Part shown: positions 31,770-40,792 of the stretch, in pieces
How positions within the stretch are numbered: the stretch's first letter is position 1
Layout of the letters: the number at the start of each line of letters is the position of its first letter
Assembly (NCBI GenBank): GCA_910585285.1
Contig: CAJUDL010000015.1
Coordinates: forward strand, 1 to 64,000
DNA from: an uncultured Muribaculaceae bacterium
Lineage (GTDB): Bacteria > Bacteroidota > Bacteroidia > Bacteroidales > Muribaculaceae
Length of the DNA: 64,000 nucleotides
Reading direction: 5' to 3'
Notes under the pieces: generated by a model
Told to the model about the DNA's origin: nothing
The model's database searches: none
Seen by the model: the letters and a program-made list of their open reading frames with translations, nothing else
Made by a program: the position numbers and the translations under genes

Positions 31770-33557
31770 CTACAGTGCTGCGCACTTTGATGCGAGCCAT
31801 GCCTGCTCTTCGGGGTCGAGGAGTGGGGAAAGCTCGGCGTATACCTTCTTATGGTAGGCGTTGACCCAGTCAATCTCTTCCGGAGTCATGATGTCGAGTT
31901 CGATGAGTCGGGCGTCGTAGGGGAAGAGGGTGAGGGTTTCGAAGTGGTAGAAATCACCGAATTCAGTTGTCTTCCAGGGCTCCGTAACTATAAGGTTTTC
32001 CGTGCGTATGCCGTATTTACCTTCGAGATACAGTCCGGGCTCGTTGCTGGTGATCATTCCAGGTTCAAGGGGCGTGGGCACATCGTTGAGACGGATGCTT
32101 TGCGGTCCCTCGTGGCAGTTGATGAAGAAACCTACCCCATGTCCTGTGCCGTGATAATAGGCTTTGCCCTCAGCCCAGAGGAACTGGCGTGCGAGAACAT
32201 CGAGCTGTCCGCCGCGTGTGCCTTTGGGGAAGATGGCGCGCGATAGGGCGATATGCCCCTTAAGCACTAATGTGAAGTCGTGGCGCGCCTCGGGAGCAAC
32301 CGCACCGAGGGCGATTGTGCGCGTAATGTCTGTAGTGCCGTATGTGTACTGGCCTCCGGAGTCTACGAGGAGTAGTCCGTCGCCGGTTACAGGCACATCG
32401 CTTTCTTCCGTGGCTTCATAATGCACGATGGCACCGTGTTCGTTCCATCCGAGGATAGGCGCGAAACTCTCATCCACGCATGAAGGATCCGCCAGACGCA
32501 GAGCGCGGAGACGCTTGCCGAGTTCCACTTCTGTCAGCTTCCCTTCAGGATATTCCTTTTCCACCATCATGAAGAATTTGGTGAGCGCCACGCCATCCTT
32601 GCGCATGGCAATCTTCACGTTTTCTATCATGGTGTCGTTTTTCACGCTCTTGAGCTTGGCAACGTGCGATCCGCCGAACACCGGCGTGCAACCTAAGCAA
32701 TCATAAAGACCGCGTGAGGTTTTCTCCGGGTCAATGAGCAGGCGTGTTTCCTTGGGGAGGGTCTGCACGAAATCAAGCACGCTCTCGTAAGGCATTACCT
32801 CGATATTGTATTTGCGCAGGTGCTCGTCGACCTCTACGCTCAGTTTCTCCTTGTCGATGAAGAGTATGCGGCGCGAATTGTCAACGTATAGATAAGCCAC
32901 GAAGATAGGGGAGAAGGCTATGTCGCCGGCAGTGCGGAGGTTGGTTGCCCAGGCGATGTCGTCGAGCGCGGAGAGGAGGATCGCGTTAGCGAGCTCACCC
33001 TTCACTTCGGTCATGAGACGCGACATCTTGCTGTCTACGGTTTCGCCCACTATTTCCTCTTCATGAACGAAAAGCTTGTTTTTCGGACGCTCCGGACGGT
33101 TCTGCCAGATGATATCGAAAGGCGCGAAACTGTCGTTGAGCTTGATGCCGTTGTCGTTAAGTTCCTGCTCTAAGCGTTGCGCCCAGGAGATTGAGAACGT
33201 CATGCCGTCGATAGCCACGGTCTGCCCTGTCTTGACGTTTTCCGTAACCCAGTCGATAAGGTTCACCGCTTCCGGACCATCCTCCTTCATCATCTCGAAA
33301 CCGGTGTCGCGAAGTTGGTCGGTAGCCTGTATGAAATAACGGGAATCGGTCCAGACGTATGCCTTGTCGGCGAGTACTACTGCAGTGCCGTTGGTGCCGT
33401 TTTCCGACTCAAACCCCGTGAGCCACTCCCTGCCGCGCCAGTGAAGCGGCGGCAGTTCGCTCTGGTGAGGATCCGTGCCGGATATTATCACGCAATCTAT
33501 AGCGTGTTCCTTCATCGCCACCCGGAGGTCAGCGAGATATTGCGCATTCTTTTTCAT
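31770..33557 (-). CDS. pepP-like: Xaa-Pro aminopeptidase family protein (M24B)
   Basis: ATG 33557 (MKKNAQYLADLRVAMKEH) is chosen; upstream codons lie outside the family alignment. The roughly 595-residue protein has two creatinase-like N-terminal domains (about 5-310) and a pita-bread catalytic domain. The dimetal ligands are visible: Asp pair in LLVDSGGQYTYGTTDITRT, His in HGTGHGVGFFINCHEGP, Glu in TSNEPGLYLEGKYGIRTEN. It removes N-terminal residues before proline. The long form is typical of the eukaryote-like cytosolic APP1 group. No signal peptide is present. Confidence 0.94.
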   Translation of the reverse strand: MKKNAQYLADLRVAMKEHAIDCVIISGTDPHQSELPPLHWRGREWLTGFESENGTNGTAVVLADKAYVWTDSRYFIQATDQLRDTGFEMMKEDGPEAVNLIDWVTENVKTGQTVAIDGMTFSISWAQRLEQELNDNGIKLNDSFAPFDIIWQNRPERPKNKLFVHEEEIVGETVDSKMSRLMTEVKGELANAILLSALDDIAWATNLRTAGDIAFSPIFVAYLYVDNSRRILFIDKEKLSVEVDEHLRKYNIEVMPYESVLDFVQTLPKETRLLIDPEKTSRGLYDCLGCTPVFGGSHVAKLKSVKNDTMIENVKIAMRKDGVALTKFFMMVEKEYPEGKLTEVELGKRLRALRLADPSCVDESFAPILGWNEHGAIVHYEATEESDVPVTGDGLLLVDSGGQYTYGTTDITRTIALGAVAPEARHDFTLVLKGHIALSRAIFPKGTRGGQLDVLARQFLWAEGKAYYHGTGHGVGFFINCHEGPQSIRLNDVPTPLEPGMITSNEPGLYLEGKYGIRTENLIVTEPWKTTEFGDFYHFETLTLFPYDARLIELDIMTPEEIDWVNAYHKKVYAELSPLLDPEEQAWLASKCAAL

Positions 33558-33629
33558 AATAATAAAACAGATTTGCTGGCGAATATACAAAATTTTTGTC
33601 ATCCCGCCAAAGAGAATCCATTAAGATTA

Positions 33630-33706
33630 TAATTAGAAGTAAGAAGTGAGAAGTAATAAAATAAATAAGAAGTGAGAAGTAGGAAGTAAGGAAGTAAGAA
33701 GGAGAA
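33630..33706. repeat. GAAGTRA heptad array
   Basis: Units of AGAAGTAAGAAGTGAGAAGTA repeat with a 7-bp period just upstream of the aminopeptidase gene. The array is followed at about 33707-33720 by GAATTGGCGCGCCTC, a motif shared with the spacer at 1371-2578. Confidence 0.6.
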
Positions 33707-33725
33707 TTGGCGCGCCTCGATTCTC

Positions 33726-33779
33726 AGCAGGGATGTAAATCTCAGTAGGGATGTGAATTTTAGTAGGGATGTAAAGTTA
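33726..33779. repeat. 18-bp tandem repeat, three copies
   Basis: AGCAGGGATGTAAATCTC, AGTAGGGATGTGAATTTT and AGTAGGGATGTAAAGTTA follow one another without spacers. Confidence 0.8.
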
Positions 33780-33794
33780 GGATATTTTCGCGTC

Positions 33795-33960
33795 GACCCT
33801 CGAAGAGAGGGTAAATAATTATAACCTCATATCGGTTAAGCGCGTATGAAATAGCGCTTAACCGGTGTGAGGTCACACTCATCGTGTCGCTGCGGCCTCG
33901 GAGAGGTCGATTAGTATTTAGAGTCATTCCTGACGCGAATCGACCTGGCGTTTCTAAAAG
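33795..33960. repeat. Second copy of the structured repeat (inverted relative to 1640-1765)
   Basis: It shares CCCTCGAAGAG, the long hairpin (33833-33843 with 33854-33864), GCTGCGGCCTCGGAGAGGTCGATTA and TGACGCGAATCG with the element at 1515-1765. The hairpin stem differs by paired substitutions, so folding is retained. Confidence 0.75.
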
Positions 33961-33976
33961 TTGAATTTTATTAAAA

Positions 33977-34160
33977 ATCTCTTCCGAAGAGATACTAAAT
34001 TGCTTTGCAATAAGGTGATAAGCAATAAGTTATAGGTAAGAAGTTCTGAATTCCGTAATTCGCGATAATTAAAAAAATAATTAAAAACATCTTCCCCAAT
34101 TTTTCTATTTGAATATAAATCAGTAAATTTGTTAAAATTTAGTATCTCTTCGGAAGAGAT
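33977..34160. promoter_or_regulatory. Putative invertible (phase-variable) capsule promoter
   Basis: A 25-bp sequence at 33977-34001 is the exact reverse complement of 34136-34160. The outer part of each repeat is itself near-palindromic (ATCTCTTCCGAAGAGAT). The 134-bp AT-rich interior holds TAAATTTG (34124-34131), a TAnnTTTG -7 box pointing at upxY. Bacteroides capsule loci are known to be switched by inversion of promoters between repeats of about this size and spacing. In the orientation present the promoter faces the locus, so it would be ON. No adjacent invertase gene is visible. Confidence 0.75.
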
Positions 34161-34396
34161 AAGTTTGCTTAATTGACCTAACTATTTGGTGCTTAAGGGT
34201 ATATTGTAAAAGGTATGCTCTTTCTCCCATGAAAATATGGATACTCCATAACAGTCGGATAGCACCTGAGAAACCCCAATGAAGCTAACTGACAACAGAG
34301 ATATATTTAAACTTTACGTCGCTATTCTTGTAACTGCCTAATTATCACGTTTATATTGGTTTGGGCAGGAATAGAAGTATTTGTCTTGATTTATCT
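34161..34396 (+). promoter_or_regulatory. upxY 5' leader
   Basis: About 250 nt separate the predicted transcription start (near 34138) from the upxY ATG. UpxY proteins are known to act on the untranslated leader of their own locus to prevent early termination. A small ATGGA/TCCAT hairpin is visible around 34231-34243. Confidence 0.45.
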
Positions 34397-34927
34397 ATGG
34401 ATAGAGAGGATTGGTTCGTATTAAGAGACTTGAAACGACATAACGCCAAAGATCCTGCTTGGCGCGTATTGCCGGAAAAAGGATTCAACACATTTACGCC
34501 AATGCATGAGAGTCTGCGCGTAGTCAAAGGGCGCACCGTGCGTATGCAGGTGCCGGTCATCCCCGACCTTCTGTTTGTAAAAGCCACTAAGCAAGACCTT
34601 GACGAGCAGATGATAAGCTCTCCCACATTGCAGTATCGCTACATGAAAGGAGCACCTTACCGCTCACCGATGACAGTGCCGAATGCAGAGATGGAGCGGT
34701 TTATCCACGCAGTGCGCAGTGTGAGCGATCCGGTCTATTATCTTCTGGAAGACATCACGCCCGACAAGATCGGCAAGCGCGTGCGTATCGTAGACGGTCC
34801 AATGTCCGGTTACGAAGGTAAACTAATGAAAGTCAGAGGATCGCGCAAGCGCAAACTCCTCATCTCCCTTGAGAACTACATCGTAGCCGCCATCGAAGTC
34901 GAGAAAGACTACATCGAATTCCTATGA
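34397..34927 (+). CDS. upxY: UpxY-family transcription antiterminator (NusG-like)
   Basis: ATG 34397 (MDREDWFVLRDLKRHNAKDPAW) matches the usual start of the family; an in-frame TTG at 34361 is less likely. The roughly 176-residue protein has an NGN domain (about 1-110, with NTFTPMHESLRVVKGRTVRMQVPVIPDLLFVKA) and a C-terminal KOW-like motif (KRVRIVDGPMSGYEGKLMKVRGSRKRKLLI). These locus-specific NusG paralogues let RNA polymerase read through long capsule operons. Its position as first gene after an invertible promoter is textbook for Bacteroides capsules. The usual inhibitor gene upxZ is not found next to it. Confidence 0.94.
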   Translation: MDREDWFVLRDLKRHNAKDPAWRVLPEKGFNTFTPMHESLRVVKGRTVRMQVPVIPDLLFVKATKQDLDEQMISSPTLQYRYMKGAPYRSPMTVPNAEMERFIHAVRSVSDPVYYLLEDITPDKIGKRVRIVDGPMSGYEGKLMKVRGSRKRKLLISLENYIVAAIEVEKDYIEFL

Positions 34928-35145
34928 TCTCTCAGTTATATTCCCCCTCCGAATTCTTGACAATCCCGATAAAAATTCCTAAATTTGAGGATTAATTAAA
35001 AGAATGATTTCAAGAGCATTTGTCTTTTTATAGAGGATTTCGTGAGTCTGCGGGCTCTCGCTGATAAATGAATACTTGCTTATAGGATGAATATGGCAAT
35101 GCAGGTGGTGAATTCAGTAGGTAGATGGTATATAATGGTTGAACT

Positions 35146-36360
35146 ATGGGCGATTCGGTAATGACGATCTCTGATATAAGGGCATATGTGAATGACTATC
35201 GTATTGTCACTGAATCATTTGAATATAAAGGACTTCCAAAAGAAATACTTGATCGTGTAAATCCTGACGATAAATTCGAGCTTCTGGAGAATCGGGAGAA
35301 TGGAAAGTTTGTTTTCATTCCTCTCTCAAAACAACTGTTGTTATTTCGCGGACAAAGAGAAGAAATTGTGCCATGTTATCCCTCGCTTCTTCGTAATGCA
35401 CCGGATAAAATAAGAATTTTTGCTGAAAAAGTAAGGCTGGTTGAATTTGAACATCTACTCCTTAGTCATCCATTGGTGAAAGAGATTTTCATTCCCAACC
35501 GATGGATTGTCGATTTTGAAGGTCTTGCCCAGCATTATGGTTTGAAGACCTCGGTGCTTGATTTTACAGCATCTCTTGATGTTGCCTTATTTTTCGCCAT
35601 GACGAAATACGATGGCTTAAAAGATGTATATACGCCCTCCCCGTGTGATGGCAAAGCTATCATTTATGTTATAAATCCGCTCACTTTCGATCCACAAGCG
35701 ATGCGGAATAACCGTATGCAGATGTATTCTCATCAGCTGACCCCTATCGGGATGCAGCCATTCGAACGTCCTGCAGCTCAACGAGGTTTTTCTCTGCGCG
35801 TTGAAAATCCACTATTGATGAATCGGGCGTGTGTATTCGAATTCCATTATACAAAAAGAGAAGCCAAAGAGTACTTTGAGAGGTTTGATAAAGCACGTCA
35901 GCTTTGGGTGCGAGATGAATTGATTTCCAAAACAAAGTTGATTAAGAACAAGACTCTGTTTAACACGGTAATGCTGGAAGAGGCATGGAATAGATTTCCG
36001 GTTGATGGAACCACAACCACACTTTCAGAAGTGAAACGAATTCTCGGATTGAGAGGCATAAGATTTTCGGAAAAAGCGATGATAAGTCAGTTTTCTCCAA
36101 ATGAATGTGTGAAGCTTCGAGACAGATTACAGGCACGTATAAATCGGTTGCTACGTCATGTGGTTCAAAGAAAATACATTGAACTTGAAGAAGACGCCCG
36201 TTCTATGGGACCTAATGGCGAAATCACAGCCAAAGTGAAAGATATGCGTGATCATCTGTCGCTTGACACTATTTCAAGCATGGCGCTCCTCAATCTTATC
36301 TCTCATGGCCGCTCTTACCCGGAAGGGACTCGTCCCGCAAAGCAATATGTTCCGGGTTGA
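35146..36360 (+). CDS. FRG-domain protein
   Basis: The 404-residue product carries the FRG domain (about residues 60-170). The signature FRGQ (about 68-71) and the block FEGLAQHYGLKTSVLDFTASLDVALFFAM are clear, as is KAIIYVINP. The C-terminal 200 residues are helical and include a possible winged segment near TTTLSEVKRILGLRGIRFSE. FRG proteins are of unknown activity and are often found in mobile or defence-associated contexts. It occupies the slot where upxZ usually stands. An alternative start is ATG 35161. It has 218 bp of spacer before it and 126 bp after it, so may be expressed apart from the glycan genes. Confidence 0.85.
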   Translation: MGDSVMTISDIRAYVNDYRIVTESFEYKGLPKEILDRVNPDDKFELLENRENGKFVFIPLSKQLLLFRGQREEIVPCYPSLLRNAPDKIRIFAEKVRLVEFEHLLLSHPLVKEIFIPNRWIVDFEGLAQHYGLKTSVLDFTASLDVALFFAMTKYDGLKDVYTPSPCDGKAIIYVINPLTFDPQAMRNNRMQMYSHQLTPIGMQPFERPAAQRGFSLRVENPLLMNRACVFEFHYTKREAKEYFERFDKARQLWVRDELISKTKLIKNKTLFNTVMLEEAWNRFPVDGTTTTLSEVKRILGLRGIRFSEKAMISQFSPNECVKLRDRLQARINRLLRHVVQRKYIELEEDARSMGPNGEITAKVKDMRDHLSLDTISSMALLNLISHGRSYPEGTRPAKQYVPG

Positions 36361-36486
36361 TTGGTAGTGTGCTTTTTTTTGCATATTTCGCGGCTATAAT
36401 TTCAGGAAATACAAATAATTTATAAATTGAGACAGTCTGCTGCCGATAAATTTCGGCGCCAGACCGTGTCGTAATATTGTTGTTGC

Positions 36487-38298
36487 ATGCAGGCTATAAT
36501 TCTTGCTGCCGGGATGGGAAAACGTCTTGGCGAACTGACCCGTAACAATACCAAATGTATGGTAGAGGTAAATGGAGAGAAATTGATTGACAGAATAATC
36601 AGTCAGTTGGCTGGACAAAATCTTTCCAGAATTGTCATTGTGACGGGTTATAAAGGTGATGTACTTGAAGAGTATATTACCTCAAAATATTCAGGATTTC
36701 CTAAAATTGAATTTATCCGCAATCCAATTTTTGATAAAACCAATAATATATACTCACTTTATCTCGCCAAGGATGCCTTGATGAGCGAAGACACGATTCT
36801 TCTTGAATCAGACTTGATAATAGAGAATTCAATTTTGGAAAGCCTCATTTTACATCCGGATCCGGATTTGGCACTTGTGGATAAATACCAGACATGGATG
36901 GATGGCACTATGCTGCGTATAGATGACGATCGTCGGATTCTTAATTTCATTCCTAAGGAGGCATTTCGTTTTGAGGATACGGACATCTATTACAAGACAG
37001 TAAATATATATAAATTCAGTAAGGAGTTCTCTCGGAATCAATATGTACCGTTTCTTGAGGCATATAGCAAGGTGATGGGTAATAATGAATATTACGAACA
37101 GGTGCTTCGTGTATTGACTTTGCTCAAGAATTCAACAATGAAGGCTCTCCCGGTTGAAGGAAAGAAATGGTATGAGATTGATGATATTCAGGATCTTGAT
37201 ATAGCTTCCACTCTTTTTAGTGATGGTGAAGTGAAATATCACGAATACCATAAACGCTATGGAGGATTCTGGCGTTTCCCGGCATTGCTTGATTACTGTT
37301 ATCTTGTAAATCCATTCTTCCCTCCGAAAAAGATGAGGGATGAGATGAAAGCAAATTTTGATGCATTACTTGAAAACTATCCTTCCGGCATGGGAATCAA
37401 CTCCTTACTTGCAGGGAAATATTTTTCTATAAATCCTGAATATGTTGTTGTTGGAAATGGTGCAGCAGAATTGATAAAGACGTTTACAGAACGTCATTGC
37501 ACAGGGAAAGTTGGTGTGATATTCCCGACTTTTGATGAATACCCGAATCGTTTGCCAAAAGAGAGAATTGTTCCATATATTGTTGATTCCCCCGACTTTT
37601 CATATACCGTCAATGACCTTATCGCTTTTTTCAAAGATAAGAAATTGGAGACTCTGTTATTGATTAATCCGGATAATCCATCCGGGCATTTCATGCCTAT
37701 AAAAGATGTGCTTAAGTTGGCAGATTGGTGTAAAGAAAACAAGATACGTTTACTTGTGGACGAAAGTTTTGTTGATTTTACCGAAGAGTTCGAAGCAAAT
37801 TCACTTCTTCACAATGATATTCTTGAAAAATATCCTGGAATGTTCGTAATGAAATCCATATCCAAAAGTTATGGGGTACCCGGATTAAGACTCGGAATTC
37901 TTGCAGGGGGAGATAATGAATTGATATCACGTTTCAAAAAGGAGGTAAGCATCTGGAATATCAATTCATTTGGAGAATTCTACATGCAGATATTCGGTAA
38001 ATATGAATCGGAATATACAGAAGCGTGTCATAAATTTGTAATAGAGCGCGAGCGATTTGGAAAAGAAATGAATAAGATCCCTTATTTACGAGTGATTCCT
38101 TCACAAGCAAATTATTTTCTATGTGAAGTAACAGATAAATACACCTCTGCGCAGCTCACCCGAAAACTTATAGAACATGACGTTCTTGTGAGTGATTGTG
38201 GACTTAAGCGCAATATGCAGGGACGTCAGTTGATACGTTTTGCGGTTCGTTCTCCAAGGGATAACGATAAACTTGTTTCTATACTTAAAAAGCTTTGA
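36487..38298 (+). CDS. Bifunctional LicC-like nucleotidyltransferase / CobD-HisC-like PLP enzyme
   Basis: The N-terminal 235 residues are a sugar-nucleotidyltransferase fold: AIILAAGMGKRLGELTRNNTKCMVEVNG at residues 3-30, then DKTNNIYSLYLAKDAL and LLESDLI, closest to choline-phosphate cytidylyltransferase LicC. The C-terminal 360 residues are a fold-type I PLP enzyme with VGNGAAELI, LINPDNPSGHF, LLVDESFVDF and the Schiff-base Lys460 in SISKSYGVPGLRLG, closest to CobD/HisC. A plausible reaction pair is decarboxylation or transamination of a phospho-amino acid and activation of the resulting phospho-amino-alcohol as a CDP derivative for transfer to the capsule. This is inference; a simple aminotransferase is the alternative. 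Confidence 0.85.
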   Translation: MQAIILAAGMGKRLGELTRNNTKCMVEVNGEKLIDRIISQLAGQNLSRIVIVTGYKGDVLEEYITSKYSGFPKIEFIRNPIFDKTNNIYSLYLAKDALMSEDTILLESDLIIENSILESLILHPDPDLALVDKYQTWMDGTMLRIDDDRRILNFIPKEAFRFEDTDIYYKTVNIYKFSKEFSRNQYVPFLEAYSKVMGNNEYYEQVLRVLTLLKNSTMKALPVEGKKWYEIDDIQDLDIASTLFSDGEVKYHEYHKRYGGFWRFPALLDYCYLVNPFFPPKKMRDEMKANFDALLENYPSGMGINSLLAGKYFSINPEYVVVGNGAAELIKTFTERHCTGKVGVIFPTFDEYPNRLPKERIVPYIVDSPDFSYTVNDLIAFFKDKKLETLLLINPDNPSGHFMPIKDVLKLADWCKENKIRLLVDESFVDFTEEFEANSLLHNDILEKYPGMFVMKSISKSYGVPGLRLGILAGGDNELISRFKKEVSIWNINSFGEFYMQIFGKYESEYTEACHKFVIERERFGKEMNKIPYLRVIPSQANYFLCEVTDKYTSAQLTRKLIEHDVLVSDCGLKRNMQGRQLIRFAVRSPRDNDKLVSILKKL

Positions 38299-38303
38299 TC
38301 TAC

Positions 38304-39266
38304 ATGACAAAAATGGATAAGGTTCTATTGATAGAAAACGAGGATATTCGAAACTTGCACATCTCACCTGATGAGTGTGTGGAATGGACAATCGAATCGA
38401 TGTCATCGAAATATGATTCGATATTACCTCCCAAGATCAGTATTCATCCCCAAGGCACTGATTTTTTCAATACTATGCCATGTTGTATTCCTGGAGACTA
38501 TTTTGGAGTAAAGGAAGTTTCACGTATCGCAGGAAGGGAGCCTTCACTCAGTAGTGAAATGCTTTTATACTCAAGTAAAACCGGGAAGCTGTTGGCTCTC
38601 ATAGATTGCGATTGGATAACAGCGATGCGTACGGGAGCTGTTGCAGCTATTACAATCAGTCGGCTTGCTAAAATGAATGTCAGAACATTTTCTTTTCTTG
38701 GTCTTGGGAACACGGCACGAGCCACAGCATTATGTCTTACCTCAATTTATAAAGATGAAAAATTGCATTTTCGTCTAAAAAAGTATAAAGATCAAGCAGA
38801 ATCTTTCATCGAACGATTTAAAGATTACTCAAATATATCATTTGAAATCTTTGAATCAGATCTTGAACTTATAAAAAATGCAGATGTTCTGATTTCCAGC
38901 ATCAGCGATGCTAAAGGTCTCATATGTGAAGACGAGAGTCTCTTTAAAAAAGGTATTCTCTTGGTACCTATTCATACCAGAGGCTTTCAGAATTGTGATT
39001 TGTTTTTTGATAAAGTATACGGTGATGATAAAGCCCATGTAGAGGGATTCAAATATTTTAATAGATTTAAATATTTTGCAGAAACCTCTGAGGTAATAAT
39101 AGGTAAGGATCCCGGGCGTGAAAATGAAAACGAACGCATTCTTGCTTATAATATTGGACTTGGACTTCATGATGTCTTTTTTGCATCTCGAATTTATGAA
39201 ATGCTTCGTGATCGTGTTAATAATTCATTTGAATTAAAAAAAGAGATATCTAAATTTTGGATTTGA
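38304..39266 (+). CDS. Ornithine cyclodeaminase / mu-crystallin family protein
   Basis: The start is taken at ATG 38304, just after the previous stop (38298); an overlapping TTG is also possible. The roughly 320-residue protein has the family's substrate domain (PPKISIHPQG, NTMPCCIPGDYFGVKEVS, DWITAMRTGAVAAI) and an NAD-binding Rossmann segment (FSFLGLGNTARATALCL). Members include ornithine cyclodeaminase, alanine dehydrogenase and SbnB, so it should reduce or oxidise an amino acid or its adduct. Tight coupling to the cytidylyltransferase/PLP fusion suggests the two act on one amino-acid-derived capsule substituent. Confidence 0.87.
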   Translation: MTKMDKVLLIENEDIRNLHISPDECVEWTIESMSSKYDSILPPKISIHPQGTDFFNTMPCCIPGDYFGVKEVSRIAGREPSLSSEMLLYSSKTGKLLALIDCDWITAMRTGAVAAITISRLAKMNVRTFSFLGLGNTARATALCLTSIYKDEKLHFRLKKYKDQAESFIERFKDYSNISFEIFESDLELIKNADVLISSISDAKGLICEDESLFKKGILLVPIHTRGFQNCDLFFDKVYGDDKAHVEGFKYFNRFKYFAETSEVIIGKDPGRENENERILAYNIGLGLHDVFFASRIYEMLRDRVNNSFELKKEISKFWI

Positions 39267-39276
39267 AAGGATTATA

Positions 39277-40758
39277 ATGGGAGAAATACGTCAACAGACT
39301 ATTCATGGGATGAAATGGACAGCCATCGAGAAATTCTCGATACAGGGTGTCAATTTCATTTTAGGTATTATAGTTGCGCGCCTACTTACGCCTGCAGACT
39401 ATGGTCTGATTGGAATGTTGGGTATATTTTTTGCTATTTCCCAAACTCTAATAGACAGCGGTTTTTCCAATGCATTGATACGGAAACTTGATTGCACTGA
39501 AAAAGATTATTGCACAGTATTTTATTTTAATATTGTCATTAGTTTGCTTTGCGCTGCTGCTCTGTTTTTCGGATCCCCTCTGATTGCAAAATTTTTTAAT
39601 CAACCGGTTCTTGCTCAAATTACGCGTGTATATTGTGTCAACCTGTTTCTTGGATCTCTCTGCGGTGTTCAGTATGCTAAGCTGACTAAAGACATTAATT
39701 TCAAATCTCAGGCACAGGTGAATTTTATTTCCGCAATCTCTTCTGGTTTGATAGGATTGTTGTTAGCATGGCTTGGATATGGTGTTTGGGCGCTTGTATG
39801 GCAATCCATTATTGCGAATATTGTGCGAACAGTATCGATGTTTGCTATCGTAAAATGGTGGCCACGTTATTTTTTCTCGAAAGCTTCCTTTCGGGAGCTT
39901 TTCGGATATGGCAGCAAACTTATGGCATCGGGATTGTTACATACATTGTATAGCGAATTAACTACAATATTTATTGGTAAGTTTTATACTCCCCAGGCTC
40001 TTGGAAATTATTCAAGGGGGACCGCTCTCGCAAGTATGCCGGCAGGAATTTTTGGAGGAATAGTTCAAAGGGTCACATTCCCAATTTTTTCGCGTATTCA
40101 AAATGATGATGATAAATTGATTGCAGTGTACAGAAAATATGTCGTACTTACATCAATGTTTATCTTTTTTGCAACTATTCTTTTAGCTTCGTTTGCCAGA
40201 CCTATAATAATGATATTGTTAGGTGAAAAATGGTCTGGTGCAATTGTTTTTTTACAAATATATTGTTTTGCTATAATATTTGATCCTATATGTTATTTGA
40301 ATTTGAATCTGCTTCAAATAAAGGGTCGTAGTGATTTATTTCTTCGTCTTGAGATAATAAAAAAATTAATTTCATTTGTAATATTATGTCTCGCAGTCCC
40401 CTTTGGGGTAATTGCAATCTGTGTATCAAAAATTATTTATACCCAGATTGCCGTTATTATCAATACGTATTATACAGGAAAATTATTTGGTCTTGGATAT
40501 ATGAAGCAGATGCGAGATTTTATGCCGTATCTGCTGATTTCTTTATTATCGTGTGTCCCAGCCCTATTTCTCACGCTCCTATGTCCATGGAATATTGCTA
40601 CTATTATTATCGGATCTGTAATTTCCTTTGGATTGTATCTTTATATACTATATTTAAAAAAAGATACATATTATAAGGAATTTGTCTCTCCATATGTATC
40701 GATTGTTTATAACAAAATTTATATTCTACTTTTTTCTAAAAAATGTAAGAGAGAGTAA
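39277..40758 (+). CDS. wzx: Wzx-type polysaccharide flippase (MOP superfamily)
   Basis: The 493-residue membrane protein has about twelve to fourteen hydrophobic segments and the N-terminal family signature QTIHGMKWTAIEKFSIQGVNFILGIIVARLLTPADYGLIGM. It would flip the undecaprenyl-linked repeat unit to the periplasm for polymerisation by the Wzy encoded at 51165. Start spacing to the previous gene is 10 bp. Confidence 0.93.
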   Translation: MGEIRQQTIHGMKWTAIEKFSIQGVNFILGIIVARLLTPADYGLIGMLGIFFAISQTLIDSGFSNALIRKLDCTEKDYCTVFYFNIVISLLCAAALFFGSPLIAKFFNQPVLAQITRVYCVNLFLGSLCGVQYAKLTKDINFKSQAQVNFISAISSGLIGLLLAWLGYGVWALVWQSIIANIVRTVSMFAIVKWWPRYFFSKASFRELFGYGSKLMASGLLHTLYSELTTIFIGKFYTPQALGNYSRGTALASMPAGIFGGIVQRVTFPIFSRIQNDDDKLIAVYRKYVVLTSMFIFFATILLASFARPIIMILLGEKWSGAIVFLQIYCFAIIFDPICYLNLNLLQIKGRSDLFLRLEIIKKLISFVILCLAVPFGVIAICVSKIIYTQIAVIINTYYTGKLFGLGYMKQMRDFMPYLLISLLSCVPALFLTLLCPWNIATIIIGSVISFGLYLYILYLKKDTYYKEFVSPYVSIVYNKIYILLFSKKCKRE

Positions 40759-40792
40759 TATAATGTTTTGATGCTCAGGATAAATAGGTATT

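Larger units (their letters stand above)
33558..34396. other. 840-bp divergent spacer between pepP-like and upxY genes
   Basis: The spacer contains, in order, a heptad array, 18-bp tandem repeats, a copy of the structured repeat, the putative invertible promoter (33977-34160) and the upxY leader. I see no protein-coding gene. Confidence 0.75.
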
